NCBI GenBank assembly: GCA_044464485.1
Contig: JBIQLG010000011.1
Location: 1-64,000 of the forward strand
Source of the DNA: Terrimesophilobacter sp044464485
Lineage (GTDB): Bacteria; Actinomycetota; Actinomycetes; Actinomycetales; Microbacteriaceae
Direction of reading: 5' to 3'
DNA: 64,000 bases
A model generated the notes under the pieces. That model saw only the letters and a list, made by a program, of their open reading frames with translations. It had not been told where the DNA came from and did no database searches. This document shows positions 48,366 to 56,968 of the stretch, piece after piece. A program made the position numbers and the translations under genes. The stretch's first letter is position 1, and the number at the start of each line of letters is the position of its first letter.

Positions 48366-49799
48366 ATGACGGACGCAAATCTCGCAGTGATCATTCTCGC
48401 GGCGGGCGAGGGCACGCGGATGAAGTCGGCGACACCCAAGGTGCTGCACCTGCTTGCCGGAATTCCGCTCGTCGGGCACGTGCTGGCAACGGCGCGGGAG
48501 CTGCATCCGGCACACGTGATTGCCGTTGTGCGCCACGAGCGTGACGCGATTGCTTCCGTCATTTCCAGCGTGCTGCCGGAGACGGTGATCGTGGATCAGG
48601 ATGACGTGCCGGGTACCGGGCGAGCAGTCGAGGTTGCGCTCGGTGCGCTGCCAGATGAGTTCATGGGCGATGTGGTCGTCGTCAGCGGAGACGTTCCCCT
48701 GCTCGACGCCGAAACCCTCACGCAATTGGTCGCTGCGCATCGTGCGGCGCACTGTGCGGCAACGCTGCTCTCTGCGGTGCTCGACGACGCGAACGGTTAC
48801 GGCCGCGTCATCCGCAACGGCGACGGGTTCGTTGACCGCATCGTGGAACACCGGGACGCGAACGAAACCGAACTTTCGGTCAACGAAATCAATTCGGGCA
48901 GCTACGTTTTCAGTGTGGCGTCATTGCGGCAGGAGTTGCCGCGAATCGGGACGAAAAACTCTCAGGGCGAAAAATACCTCACGGATGTCGTGCGCTTGTT
49001 GCGGGAGTCCGGCGCGACCGTGGAGGCGGTGCCCGTGGCCCAAAGCTGGATCGTGGGTGGCGTGAACGACCGCGTGCAGCTCGCCGAGGCGGCCGGCCGG
49101 TTGAACGCTCTCATCGTGCGCGGTTGGCAACGCGCGGGCGTGACGGTGCAGGATCCCGCGACAACGTGGATCGACCTGAACGTGACGCTCGCCGAGGACG
49201 TCGAAATTCTGCCGGGTACGCAACTCAAAGGTGCGACGAAAGTCGACCGCGGTGCCATCGTCGGACCGGACACAACTCTCGTGGATTGCGAGATCGGTGA
49301 AAATGCGGTGGTCAAGCGCACGGATGCCACGCTCGCGGTGATCGGAAAGGGCGCGACAGTGGGGCCGTTCGCGTACCTGCGCCCCAACTCCGTGCTGGGG
49401 GAGAGCGGCAAAATCGGCGCGTTTGTGGAGACCAAGAATTCGACTATCGGTTTCGGCAGTAAGGTGCCTCACCTCAGCTACATCGGTGACACCGAGATCG
49501 GCGTGCAGTCCAACATCGGCGCGGGCACTATCACGGCAAATTATGACGGTGTGAACAAGCACCGCACGAGCGTCGGTTCCCACGTGCGCACCTCGTCGCA
49601 CAACGTGTTCGTCGCTCCGGTTAGGATTGGTGATGGAGCCTACACCGGTGCGGGTACCGTCGTCCGAAAGGATGTTCCGGCCGGCGCTCTCGCCATCAGT
49701 GTGGCTCCCCAACGGAACATGATGGGCTGGGTGGAAGACAAACGTCCGGGTACTGCGGCGGCTGAGGCTGCAGCGGCGGCAGGCGAATCCGACAACTAG
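48366..49799 (+). CDS. glmU: Bifunctional GlmU (UDP-GlcNAc pyrophosphorylase / GlcN-1-P acetyltransferase)
   Basis: Makes UDP-GlcNAc for the cell wall. 477 aa. The N-terminal uridyltransferase has LAAGEGTRMKSATPKVLH. The C-terminal left-handed beta-helix acetyltransferase runs from about residue 245 (hexapeptides such as GAIVGPDTTL) and includes the catalytic-His region YIGDTEIGVQSNIGAGTITANYDG. ATG at 48366 follows GGAGAAGGAG at ideal spacing. The Ala-rich tail is normal for actinobacteria. prs follows 36 nt later. Confidence 0.96.
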   Translation: MTDANLAVIILAAGEGTRMKSATPKVLHLLAGIPLVGHVLATARELHPAHVIAVVRHERDAIASVISSVLPETVIVDQDDVPGTGRAVEVALGALPDEFMGDVVVVSGDVPLLDAETLTQLVAAHRAAHCAATLLSAVLDDANGYGRVIRNGDGFVDRIVEHRDANETELSVNEINSGSYVFSVASLRQELPRIGTKNSQGEKYLTDVVRLLRESGATVEAVPVAQSWIVGGVNDRVQLAEAAGRLNALIVRGWQRAGVTVQDPATTWIDLNVTLAEDVEILPGTQLKGATKVDRGAIVGPDTTLVDCEIGENAVVKRTDATLAVIGKGATVGPFAYLRPNSVLGESGKIGAFVETKNSTIGFGSKVPHLSYIGDTEIGVQSNIGAGTITANYDGVNKHRTSVGSHVRTSSHNVFVAPVRIGDGAYTGAGTVVRKDVPAGALAISVAPQRNMMGWVEDKRPGTAAAEAAAAAGESDN

Positions 49800-49835
49800 C
49801 CACCAACGTCGGCGAGCCGGCAGAGAGCGGGAGAC

Positions 49836-50813
49836 GTGTCCGGCATCAAAATCACGGGCCAGAAAAGACTCGTTATCGTCTCCGGTCGCGGGTATCCGGA
49901 ACTCGCTCAGCAGATTGCCGATGAACTGGGCAGCGAACTGGTTCCGACCGACGCGCGCACCTTCGCGAACGGCGAGATTTATGCACGCTACGACGAAAGC
50001 GTGCGCGGATGCGACGCCTTCGTCATCCAGTCGCACACTAATCCCATCAATGAGTGGCTCATGGAGCAACTCATCATGGTGGATGCCCTGAAGCGCGCGT
50101 CGGCCAAGCGCATCACGGTTGTTGCGCCGTTCTATCCGTACGCGCGTCAGGACAAAAAAGGTCGCGGACGTGAGCCCATCTCTGCTCGGCTCGTCGCCGA
50201 CCTGTTCAAGGCGGCCGGCGCGGACCGCATTATGAGCGTCGATCTGCACGCCGCTCAGATTCAGGGTTTCTTCGACGGCCCCGTCGATCATTTGTTCGCG
50301 ATGCCCGTGCTGCTCGAACACTTCAAGAACAACCTCGACACCGACAAGCTCACGGTCGTGTCCCCGGACATGGGCCGTGTGCGCGTTGCCGACATTTGGA
50401 GCGACAAACTCGGTGCGCCCCTGGCCATCATCCACAAGCGTCGCGACCCGCTCGTTCCGAACAAGGTAACGGTGCACGATATCGTCGGCGAGGTCGAGGG
50501 CCGCGTATGCCTTATCGTCGATGACATTATCGACACCGGAGGCACCATCGTGAAGGCGTGCGAGGCTCTGAAGAAGGCGGGGGCGCTCAGCGTCGTCGTG
50601 GCGGCGACGCACGCAGTGTTCTCGGGCCCGGCGTCGACGATCCTTCAGTCAGAGTTCATCGACTCCGTCGTGGTCACCGACACCCTGCCGATACCTGAGG
50701 CCAAGCGCTTTCCCTCGCTCACCGTGCTGTCGATAGCGCCCTTGCTGGCTCGCGCCATTCACGAGGTGTTCGACGACGGGTCTGTCACGTCGATGTTCGA
50801 CGGAGCGGCGTAG
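49836..50813 (+). CDS. prs: Ribose-phosphate pyrophosphokinase
   Basis: Makes PRPP from ribose-5-phosphate and ATP; 325 aa. Motifs: DARTFANGEIYARYDESVRG, YPYARQDKKGRGREPISARL, VDLHAAQIQGFFD, and the PRPP loop LIVDDIIDTGGTI. GTG start. It follows glmU in the common actinobacterial order. A divergent copy of the palindromic element lies directly after the stop. Confidence 0.96.
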   Translation: MSGIKITGQKRLVIVSGRGYPELAQQIADELGSELVPTDARTFANGEIYARYDESVRGCDAFVIQSHTNPINEWLMEQLIMVDALKRASAKRITVVAPFYPYARQDKKGRGREPISARLVADLFKAAGADRIMSVDLHAAQIQGFFDGPVDHLFAMPVLLEHFKNNLDTDKLTVVSPDMGRVRVADIWSDKLGAPLAIIHKRRDPLVPNKVTVHDIVGEVEGRVCLIVDDIIDTGGTIVKACEALKKAGALSVVVAATHAVFSGPASTILQSEFIDSVVVTDTLPIPEAKRFPSLTVLSIAPLLARAIHEVFDDGSVTSMFDGAA

Positions 50814-50815
50814 CC

Positions 50816-50856
50816 CGCTCCCTGAGGAACTTGCTGGGCAGGCGTCGCGAAGAGAG
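50816..50856. repeat. Divergent palindromic element after prs
   Basis: Arm CGCTCCCTGAGGA, stem CTTGC-TGG-GCAGG (one G-T) at 50830-50842, then CGTCGCGAAGAGAG in place of the usual CGTCTCGAAGGGAG. Confidence 0.65.
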
Positions 50857-50878
50857 CGAAATCGCGGAACAGCAAGCG

Positions 50879-51478
50879 TCAAGGCTGGAGACGCTCAGCA
50901 TGCCACTGGGTGCCTTTCAGTGTGTACCTAATGCGGTCGTGAAGGTGTCGTTCGCCGCGTTGCCAGAATTCAATGGCTTCCGGTCTGAGGGAGTAGACCA
51001 CCCAATGGTCCGGTCTCGTGAGCTCTTTGTCGCGCAATTCGTCCATTGCGTTATCCAGGTTCCGCTCAAGCTGTTCGCGATCGCTGATTGTCCTGGACTG
51101 CTCGTTGACGAGGTACCCGATTTGCGACCGTCGCTCGCGCGAGTGGAAAGCGGCGTCGCTCACACTGGGAGGAAGAATGGTCACGCTTCCGCGCACGCGC
51201 GCCTGTCGTCCCAGATCCGGCCAAAACGCGACCATCGCTGCCCGAGGTTCTGCGGCCATTTGCTGTCCCTTCGGAGAACGGCTGTCGTTATAAAAGGTGA
51301 GGCCTTCTTCATTGATATTTCGAACGACGACGAGTCGAGCGTCGGGCGCGCCAGTGGAATCAACCGTCGCGAGCGTGAACACGGGTTCGTCGCCAAGCCC
51401 GGCATCACGCGCATCGGCTACCCAATGCTGCAATGCAGCAATTGGGTTTGGTCCAAGGTCTTTTCGTGAGAGCGTCAC
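50879..51478 (-). CDS. pdxH: Pyridoxamine 5'-phosphate oxidase (paralogue 2)
   Basis: 199-aa FMN oxidase closer to the canonical PdxH. FTLATVDSTGAPDARLVVVR, FYNDSRSPKGQQMAAEPRAAMVAFW, GYLVNEQSRTI and the C-terminal WVVYSLRPEAIEFWQRGE ending HAERLQP (RLxP). It contains the R-x-x-x-L-x-K-like substrate region and is probably the housekeeping enzyme. Paralogue 1 is at 31860. It is convergent with prs and upstream of the PTS genes but unrelated to them. Confidence 0.92.
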   Translation of the reverse strand: MTLSRKDLGPNPIAALQHWVADARDAGLGDEPVFTLATVDSTGAPDARLVVVRNINEEGLTFYNDSRSPKGQQMAAEPRAAMVAFWPDLGRQARVRGSVTILPPSVSDAAFHSRERRSQIGYLVNEQSRTISDREQLERNLDNAMDELRDKELTRPDHWVVYSLRPEAIEFWQRGERHLHDRIRYTLKGTQWHAERLQP

Positions 51479-51512
51479 AAAGTTCCTTTCGAAGGGTATG
51501 AAGAGAAATCGG

Positions 51513-53177
51513 TTAGTCTGCCACTCGGTTCAGCACCCGGCTGGTCACGGCCTGGCGGGCAGACAGTGCCGAATCTGCCGCCAACGCGACAACAGCGAGT
51601 TCCTTCGCCTGTTCCAGAGTGTGGTTTGAGAGTTCAGCCCGCACGTCAGCGAGCGCTGAAGGTGCCATCGACAGGCTCGTTATGCCCAGCCCTACAAGCA
51701 CTACCGCCAGAAGCGGATCTGCGGCGGCCTCTCCACACACCCCAACCGGCTTACGAGCATCCGCGCCGGCCCGGCCCGCCATTGAGATGAGTTGTAAGAC
51801 TGCGGGGTGCCAGGGGTTTTGATAGGCGGCGACAGAACCGAGTTGCCGGTCAGCCGCCAGCGTGTACTGGGTAAGGTCATTCGTGCCGAGACTGATGAAG
51901 TCGCAGTGTTCCAGCACCTGGTGCGCAAGCAGTGCCGCAGAGGGAATCTCCACCATTACCCCCGCGGTGCGGATTCCGCATTCGTGTGCAATATTCACAA
52001 AATATTTGGTGTCTTCGATGTCAGCGACCATGGGTGCCATCACCCACAGTTCGGCCCCGCTGTCCCTTTCCGCTTCTGCGAGGGCCGTCAATTGGTCGCG
52101 CAACACGCCTTCGGCCTGGCGAAGCGCGCGGAGCCCACGGAGCCCTAGGGCCGGATTGGCTTCGCTGGTGTTTCCGAGAAAGGAAAGCGGTTTATCAGCG
52201 CCCGCGTCGAGAACACGTGCGACGACCTTTTTGCCGCGGAAGGCAGACAAGAGTTGAGAATACTGTTCACGTTGTTCGTCTCTTCCCGGAGGCTCTGCCG
52301 CGTCCAGAAACAAGAGCTCAGTTCGGAACAAGCCGACGCCTTCTGCTCCGAGCGAGAGCGCTTCTTCGGCCTCATCAGGTGATCCGAGGTTGGACAGTAG
52401 CGGTACGTTAAAGCCGTCAGCCAGTGCACCAGCTCTAGGAGGTTGAACCGAATCTGCCTTCAGGGCATCGAGTCTGGCGTGCGCTAAGGCGACAGACTCT
52501 GGGGACGGGTTCGCTTCAATGGTGCCCGCTGCGGCGTCCACGATGACCAATGTTCCGTCCTTGAGGGTAGCCGCATCAGCCGCTCCGACGACTGCGGGCA
52601 GAGACTTCGACCGCGCGAGGATCGCCGTGTGTGAAGTCGGACCGCCCTGTTCCGTGATGAGAGCGAGCACGACGTCAAGGTCCAGGAGCGCGGTGTCAGC
52701 CGGGGCAAGGTCTTCCGCTACGAGAACGAATGGGGTGTCTGACTCAGGAACGCCGGGAGGCGGCAGACCTCGAAGAAACGAGATAGTCCGTTGACTGAGA
52801 TCGTCAAGGTCCGCGGCTCGATCTGCTTGATAGCCGCCGAGTCCTGCGAGAAGTTCGCGGTAAGCTCGAAAGGCCTCAAACACAGCGCGCTCAGCTGTCT
52901 TGCCATTCCTGATGAGGGCCTCTACGTCCTCGGCAAGCGCGGGATCATCCGCCTCATCCGCGAGCGCTTGCAGTATGTCTTTCGCCTCTCCATCTGCGCG
53001 TTCTGATCGCTCAAGTAAGTCGGTAGCCGTCGACGACAGCGCTTCGGCGGCGAGCGCCCATTCGCGTTCCGGGTCGCCTGAGAACGGTTTATCTTCTGGT
53101 TCGGGAAGTCGCGGGTGTTTTCGGATGACGGGCCCAACCGCGATTCTTCGCCCTACGCCCATCCCTCGAATAATCAT
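51513..53177 (-). CDS. ptsI: PTS Enzyme I (phosphoenolpyruvate-protein phosphotransferase)
   Basis: 554-aa cytoplasmic first component of the phosphotransferase system. The phospho-accepting His is in GGPTSHTAILARS, the PEP-binding Arg in GLFRTELLFLD, and the catalytic Cys in VGVCGEAAADPLLA. It is slightly shorter than E. coli EI because the N-terminus starts tightly at MIIRGMGVG. It is last in the minus-strand operon, and its ATG overlaps the HPr stop (ATGA). Confidence 0.95.
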   Translation of the reverse strand: MIIRGMGVGRRIAVGPVIRKHPRLPEPEDKPFSGDPEREWALAAEALSSTATDLLERSERADGEAKDILQALADEADDPALAEDVEALIRNGKTAERAVFEAFRAYRELLAGLGGYQADRAADLDDLSQRTISFLRGLPPPGVPESDTPFVLVAEDLAPADTALLDLDVVLALITEQGGPTSHTAILARSKSLPAVVGAADAATLKDGTLVIVDAAAGTIEANPSPESVALAHARLDALKADSVQPPRAGALADGFNVPLLSNLGSPDEAEEALSLGAEGVGLFRTELLFLDAAEPPGRDEQREQYSQLLSAFRGKKVVARVLDAGADKPLSFLGNTSEANPALGLRGLRALRQAEGVLRDQLTALAEAERDSGAELWVMAPMVADIEDTKYFVNIAHECGIRTAGVMVEIPSAALLAHQVLEHCDFISLGTNDLTQYTLAADRQLGSVAAYQNPWHPAVLQLISMAGRAGADARKPVGVCGEAAADPLLAVVLVGLGITSLSMAPSALADVRAELSNHTLEQAKELAVVALAADSALSARQAVTSRVLNRVAD

Positions 53178-53506
53178 GGTGCTTGGTTGTCCGATTCGGG
53201 GGAACCTCGAAGGGGTTCGGCGCTATCGGTCTTGGCGTCTAGTTCGGTCGAAATCAGTTCTGCGAGAGTCGCGAGCGCGCTCTCCGCGTCTGGACCATCC
53301 GAAGCAAGAGTGACCTCGTCGCCAAAAGCGATCCCGAGTGACATGACGAGCAGCGGGCTCGCAGCGTTAACTGCTTTACCGTTGCCCTTGGCGATAGTCA
53401 CGGGAATGCCAGTTGCCCGCACCGCGCGCGTGAAAATACTCACGGGTCGAGCATGCAAACCGACTGCGGAGCCTACCCGCACGGTTACTTCTGTTTTCAT
53501 CGTCAT
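53174..53506 (-). CDS. ptsH: PTS phosphocarrier protein HPr
   Basis: 110 aa. Active-site His in VGLHARPVSIF, and a Ser at the Ser46-equivalent position in AASPLLVMSLG. It is about 20 residues longer than standard HPr because of a Pro/Ser/Asp-rich tail (AEPLRGSPESDNQAP), likely disordered. ATGA overlaps link it to the membrane protein upstream and EI downstream. An ATG two codons in (MKTEV) is an alternative start. Confidence 0.93.
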   Translation of the reverse strand: MTMKTEVTVRVGSAVGLHARPVSIFTRAVRATGIPVTIAKGNGKAVNAASPLLVMSLGIAFGDEVTLASDGPDAESALATLAELISTELDAKTDSAEPLRGSPESDNQAP

Positions 53507-53928
53507 TCCTCAAACTTTCCCAGTCGCGGTTTGGCTTTCTTTTGACGTTCGGCGATCGCGTCTCGGCACAGTTCACTCACGGGGAGCACTTTTGGAAGCC
53601 GTTCCGCCGTTGCCTTTATTGGCCATAGTCCCCACCGGCCAGCGATAAGCGCACCTTCGCCAACCGCGGCGATGTCGGTCCAGTTCAGCTTTCTCGCCAC
53701 GAATGCATAAAGTTTTGGCCCAGAACCTGGCTTGCCCGCAGAGGCAATGATCTTGCTGACCTGGTCTATTGCGGCGCGTCGGAACGGGCGAACCTTAAGA
53801 TGCAGGTACACGAGAAAGCCGCCATACGCGATAACGACAATGTTGATGGGCAAGGAGTAGCTGAGATAGAAGTCCATGATGCCTCGACCCCAGGTACCGA
53901 ACGCGTTGTCGATTATCCAATTGATCAC
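53503..53928 (-). CDS. Unidentified single-span membrane protein in the PTS operon
   Basis: 141 aa from a GTG that overlaps the EIIA stop (GTGA); the longer ATG frame lies inside EIIA. There is one clear membrane helix near residues 22-45 (YSLPINIVVIAYGGFLVYLHL), then a basic cytosolic region (RPFRRAAIDQVSKIIASAGKPG) and a C-terminal KPRLGKFEE. No phospho-acceptor His or Cys motif is visible. Tight coupling on both sides argues for a role in the PTS, perhaps as a membrane anchor or accessory of the permease. I do not recognise the family. Confidence 0.75.
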   Translation of the reverse strand: MINWIIDNAFGTWGRGIMDFYLSYSLPINIVVIAYGGFLVYLHLKVRPFRRAAIDQVSKIIASAGKPGSGPKLYAFVARKLNWTDIAAVGEGALIAGRWGLWPIKATAERLPKVLPVSELCRDAIAERQKKAKPRLGKFEE

Positions 53929-54404
53929 GTTTCTGCACCTCCGGCTGCCATGACGGCCATCAATTCTTCCGGAGTTGAGCACGAAAGTAGTCGTGCGATG
54001 AGTTCCTGATTTTGCAAGGTGCCCGCTAGCGAACGAAGAGTCTGCAACTGCGATTCTGCATCCGGCAGTGCAAGAAGGAAGACCAGGCGTACAGGAATTT
54101 CCACGTCAGCGTCATCCATCTGGTGGAAGGCGACCGGCTCGGCGAGAACCGCCACCGCGATAGCCGCTTTCTCAACGTGTTCACGATCCGCGTGTGGTAT
54201 CGCCGCATTGACCCCTTCCGTGTTCAGCAGCAGGCCCGTGGGGAAATTTCGTTCCCGTTCGAGCGCAGCCTCCACGAGAGTGCTTTTGCCAAAGCCTCCC
54301 TCGATGAGTAGACCACCGAGTTCCTGGATCACAGCATCCGCGGTGTCAAGGCTCGGCTCGATCGCAATAAGCCCGGGTCGAATCAACTCCGACAGATTAT
54401 TCAT
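53925..54404 (-). CDS. PTS EIIA component, fructose/galactitol type
   Basis: 159-aa EIIA_2-fold phosphocarrier. The active-site His is in NAAIPHADREHV near residue 71, with supporting GFGKSTLVEAALERE and LVFLLALPDAESQLQTL. It would receive phosphate from HPr and pass it to the EIIB encoded at 56666. Its start overlaps the epimerase gene by 8 nt and its stop overlaps the next gene by 4 nt. The closest functional analogue by context is SgcA/GatA. Confidence 0.9.
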   Translation of the reverse strand: MNNLSELIRPGLIAIEPSLDTADAVIQELGGLLIEGGFGKSTLVEAALERERNFPTGLLLNTEGVNAAIPHADREHVEKAAIAVAVLAEPVAFHQMDDADVEIPVRLVFLLALPDAESQLQTLRSLAGTLQNQELIARLLSCSTPEELMAVMAAGGAET

Positions 54405-55077
54405 GGAGATCGCCCTTCTTGATTTGCTTAACCATTTGCTCGAGCCGTAGCGACTCGAACAGCGCTCTGCCGATCACCACAGTTTCGGCACCCGCGTCTA
54501 CGACTCGTCGGATGTTTGACAGACCGACTCCACCATCGACCGTAACCGAAACTCCCAGGGGCGCGCAGACGTTCACCGCGGACTGGACTGCTGCCAGTCG
54601 CCCCTTAAGAAATGGTGTGTCACCATTCTCTGGTTCTGTGGTGAGCATCAAGACATCGTCGAGGTGGGGCAGGAGCGTAGAGAGGTCGAAAAGAGGTGTG
54701 GCCGGGTTAAAGGCGATGCTTGCCTTCCAACCTTGCTCCCGAATGATTTTCAGGACACGGCGCGGATAGCGTGTCGCTTCCGCGTGGAATGACACCTTCT
54801 GCAGCGGCAAGCCGTACAGAAGTCGGAGAACACTTTCGGGATTTTCTACCATCAGGTGCACGTCGATGGGAAGCTTTCCCCATTGGACTGCGGCGTCGAC
54901 AATTCTGGTTCCGAGATTCATCACCGGAACGAACGTGCCGTCTTCGATATCAACGTGAAGGCTGTTAACACCAGCAGCCAGAAGCCGCTCGAATTCGGAT
55001 TCGAGAGCAAGCAACTGTGCCGTGACGATCGATGCGCTCACGCATACTTCACGTGGTGATGACGGTGTGACGGTCAC
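54397..55077 (-). CDS. Ribulose-phosphate 3-epimerase-family protein (SgcE-like)
   Basis: 226-aa TIM-barrel epimerase. The metal/substrate residues appear in LHVDIEDGTFVPVMNLG, DVHLMVENPES and VTVDGGVGLSN. The barrel begins SASIVTAQLLALE rather than the usual SPSILSADF, so it is a divergent member, as SgcE is. GTG at 55077 has GGAGAG upstream at good spacing. It would convert an imported sugar phosphate at C3. The gap to EIIC carries a perfect 30-bp palindrome. Confidence 0.85.
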   Translation of the reverse strand: MTVTPSSPREVCVSASIVTAQLLALESEFERLLAAGVNSLHVDIEDGTFVPVMNLGTRIVDAAVQWGKLPIDVHLMVENPESVLRLLYGLPLQKVSFHAEATRYPRRVLKIIREQGWKASIAFNPATPLFDLSTLLPHLDDVLMLTTEPENGDTPFLKGRLAAVQSAVNVCAPLGVSVTVDGGVGLSNIRRVVDAGAETVVIGRALFESLRLEQMVKQIKKGDLHE

Positions 55078-55117
55078 TGTAACTCTCCAATGGCGGGCGT
55101 AGCGTGTACAAATAGGG

Positions 55118-55147
55118 AGGGGTGCTGCCGCGCGCGGCAGCACCCCT
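55118..55147 (-). terminator. Perfect 30-bp palindromic hairpin between EIIC and the epimerase gene
   Basis: AGGGGTGCTGCCGCG is followed immediately by its exact reverse complement, giving 15 bp with no spacer. On the transcribed strand it is followed by CCCTATTTG, with no real T-run. It may be an attenuator or a hairpin protecting the upstream deoR-EIIB-EIIC mRNA. Confidence 0.75.
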
Positions 55148-55155
55148 CAGCTCGA

Positions 55156-56661
55156 TTACTTCTTTTCGGTTGGTTCTGCCGCTCCCCGTTCGAGGTCGGG
55201 GTCTCCCGGCATGACATCAACAGATCGTGCTTCCGATGACACGCCCTCGTTCGGCGTGTCAACAAGTGATTCGCCGGCAGCATTCACGAGCACGGGCAAC
55301 AGCCGTTCTCCCAGTGGGAAGAAGTGCTTGAGGAAGAACAGCCCGATTATGAACAGCAGACCAACGATGATTGCGACGGCGACGGGTGTCTGGAACAAGT
55401 AGTAGAACCCGTATGAGACGGGAACCGCTCCATCGCTCATCACTGTGAAGGAATCGTAGCCGCTGGGGAAGTCGATCGTTGTCGACGACGCCACCATTTG
55501 GCTGACGGCCGGAGCAATCTGGGTAGCAAACCAGAGGCCAATACCCATTACGATCGCTCCGAGAATCACGGTGAGGATCAGGTCTCCACCAACGAGCGGC
55601 ACAAGCAGCGCCGCAACAAACACACCGTCCGCGAGGTCGACGAACGGGAGTGTCTGGTTTCCGAGGGGTGAGAGTCCCAGGGCGAGAAGAATCTCCACGG
55701 GAACCATCAGCAGACCGGCAGCAATTACCGCGGGACTACCCACCAGCACCGCGGAGTCGAGTCCAATGTAGAACTCTCGTCCCGCAAAGCGCTTCGTCAT
55801 GAACTGCCTCGCAGCAACCGCGACGGGAGTCAAACCCTCCATGAGGATGGCAACCATGCGGGGGATGAGGAGCATGACGGCGGCGATTGTGATCGCGGTC
55901 GCAAGCGCGGTACCGAGATCCTGGCCGGCAACGAGCCCGAGAATCAGACCGATGATGAATCCGAGAATCATGGGTTCGCCCAACAGCCCGAGTTTACGGC
56001 GGGTGGTGTCCGGGTTGAGCTTCATGTTTCGAAGGCCCGGGATCTTGCGCAGGACAATCGCGAACGGAACGGCCAGCATCATGTAGCCAGCCGACTGGAG
56101 ATGCGGAATCGAGATTCCCGGCATGCCGTAGTACTTCTCGACGAGAGGTGCCGACCAGTCAGCAAGGAACAATGCAATAACGAACGCGAAGATCGCCGCG
56201 ATGAGCGCGACCCAGAAGTTGTTGGTGACGAACTGCACCAGGGCGCCAACGAATGCGATGTGCCAGAAGTTCCACAGGTCAACATCCAGCGTCTTAGTCG
56301 CACGCACGAACAACAAAATGATGTTCAGCACAATTCCGATCGGGATGATGATGTATCCGATGGGTGAACCGAACGCCAGTGACGACGCGGCCGGCCAGCC
56401 GATGTCGATGACGCTGAGGCCGGTTCCTGTGTTCTTCGCGAACGCCTCACCAATAGCCGAAACAGTGTCACCCAACAGGCCGACGGTGAGGAAGATTCCG
56501 ACGAATCCGACCGCGACTGTGATGCCGCTGCGAATCGCAGAACTCCATTTCATCCGGAGAATCAATCCCAGAATGATGATGACGACGGGCAGGACCACCG
56601 TTGGTCCCAGTCCATTCAAGAAGTCTCCAATGCTGGAGAGTATGGTCTCGAAATCGGGCAT
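55156..56661 (-). CDS. PTS galactitol-type EIIC permease
   Basis: 501-aa integral membrane sugar channel of the EIIC-GAT family. About ten to twelve helices; the family-typical stretch FGSPIGYIIIPIGIVLN is near residue 95, with DLWNFWHIAFVGALV, YYGMPGISIPH and KLGLLGEPMILGFIIGLILG. The cytoplasmic tail of about 50 residues is acidic. EIIB is encoded 4 nt upstream in the operon. Substrate specificity within the GAT/SGC group cannot be read; a pentitol or hexitol is possible. Confidence 0.92.
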   Translation of the reverse strand: MPDFETILSSIGDFLNGLGPTVVLPVVIIILGLILRMKWSSAIRSGITVAVGFVGIFLTVGLLGDTVSAIGEAFAKNTGTGLSVIDIGWPAASSLAFGSPIGYIIIPIGIVLNIILLFVRATKTLDVDLWNFWHIAFVGALVQFVTNNFWVALIAAIFAFVIALFLADWSAPLVEKYYGMPGISIPHLQSAGYMMLAVPFAIVLRKIPGLRNMKLNPDTTRRKLGLLGEPMILGFIIGLILGLVAGQDLGTALATAITIAAVMLLIPRMVAILMEGLTPVAVAARQFMTKRFAGREFYIGLDSAVLVGSPAVIAAGLLMVPVEILLALGLSPLGNQTLPFVDLADGVFVAALLVPLVGGDLILTVILGAIVMGIGLWFATQIAPAVSQMVASSTTIDFPSGYDSFTVMSDGAVPVSYGFYYLFQTPVAVAIIVGLLFIIGLFFLKHFFPLGERLLPVLVNAAGESLVDTPNEGVSSEARSVDVMPGDPDLERGAAEPTEKK

Positions 56662-56665
56662 GGAT

Positions 56666-56968
56666 TTACTCTTCTTTCTCTAGAGGGGTGGTGAGTACTT
56701 CTTCTATCTGCTTCAGTGCAGCTTCTTCTCCGATCCCCGTAAGGAACGGAACCCCGTTGACAACGGGCACGACTTTTGCGAATTCGGCCGGCATCGAGGT
56801 GGTTGCGACGATGACATCCGCATCGACTCGATCAGCCGACAACTCCCCGACGCGATATTGGGTGAATTGTGCTTTGATTCCTTTTTCGTTGAGATATTCC
56901 TCCACTCTGAGGCGGACCATCGTTGAGGTTGCGATTCCCGTTGCGCATACGACAAACACTTTTTTCAC
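56666..56968 (-). CDS. PTS EIIB component, galactitol type
   Basis: 100-aa phosphocarrier whose phosphorylated Cys8 lies in FVVCATGIATSTMV, the typical CxTGxxTS loop. The rest is a small alpha/beta fold (DVIVATTSMPAEFAKVVPVV). The GTG start overlaps the deoR stop (GTGA). It passes phosphate from EIIA to the sugar bound in EIIC. Confidence 0.93.
   Translation of the reverse strand: MKKVFVVCATGIATSTMVRLRVEEYLNEKGIKAQFTQYRVGELSADRVDADVIVATTSMPAEFAKVVPVVNGVPFLTGIGEEAALKQIEEVLTTPLEKEE

Noticed and set aside
48074..48562. N-terminal extension of the MarR gene through the tRNA region
   Set aside because: It would be antisense to tRNA-Gln and glmU. A clear leaderless start exists at 48073.
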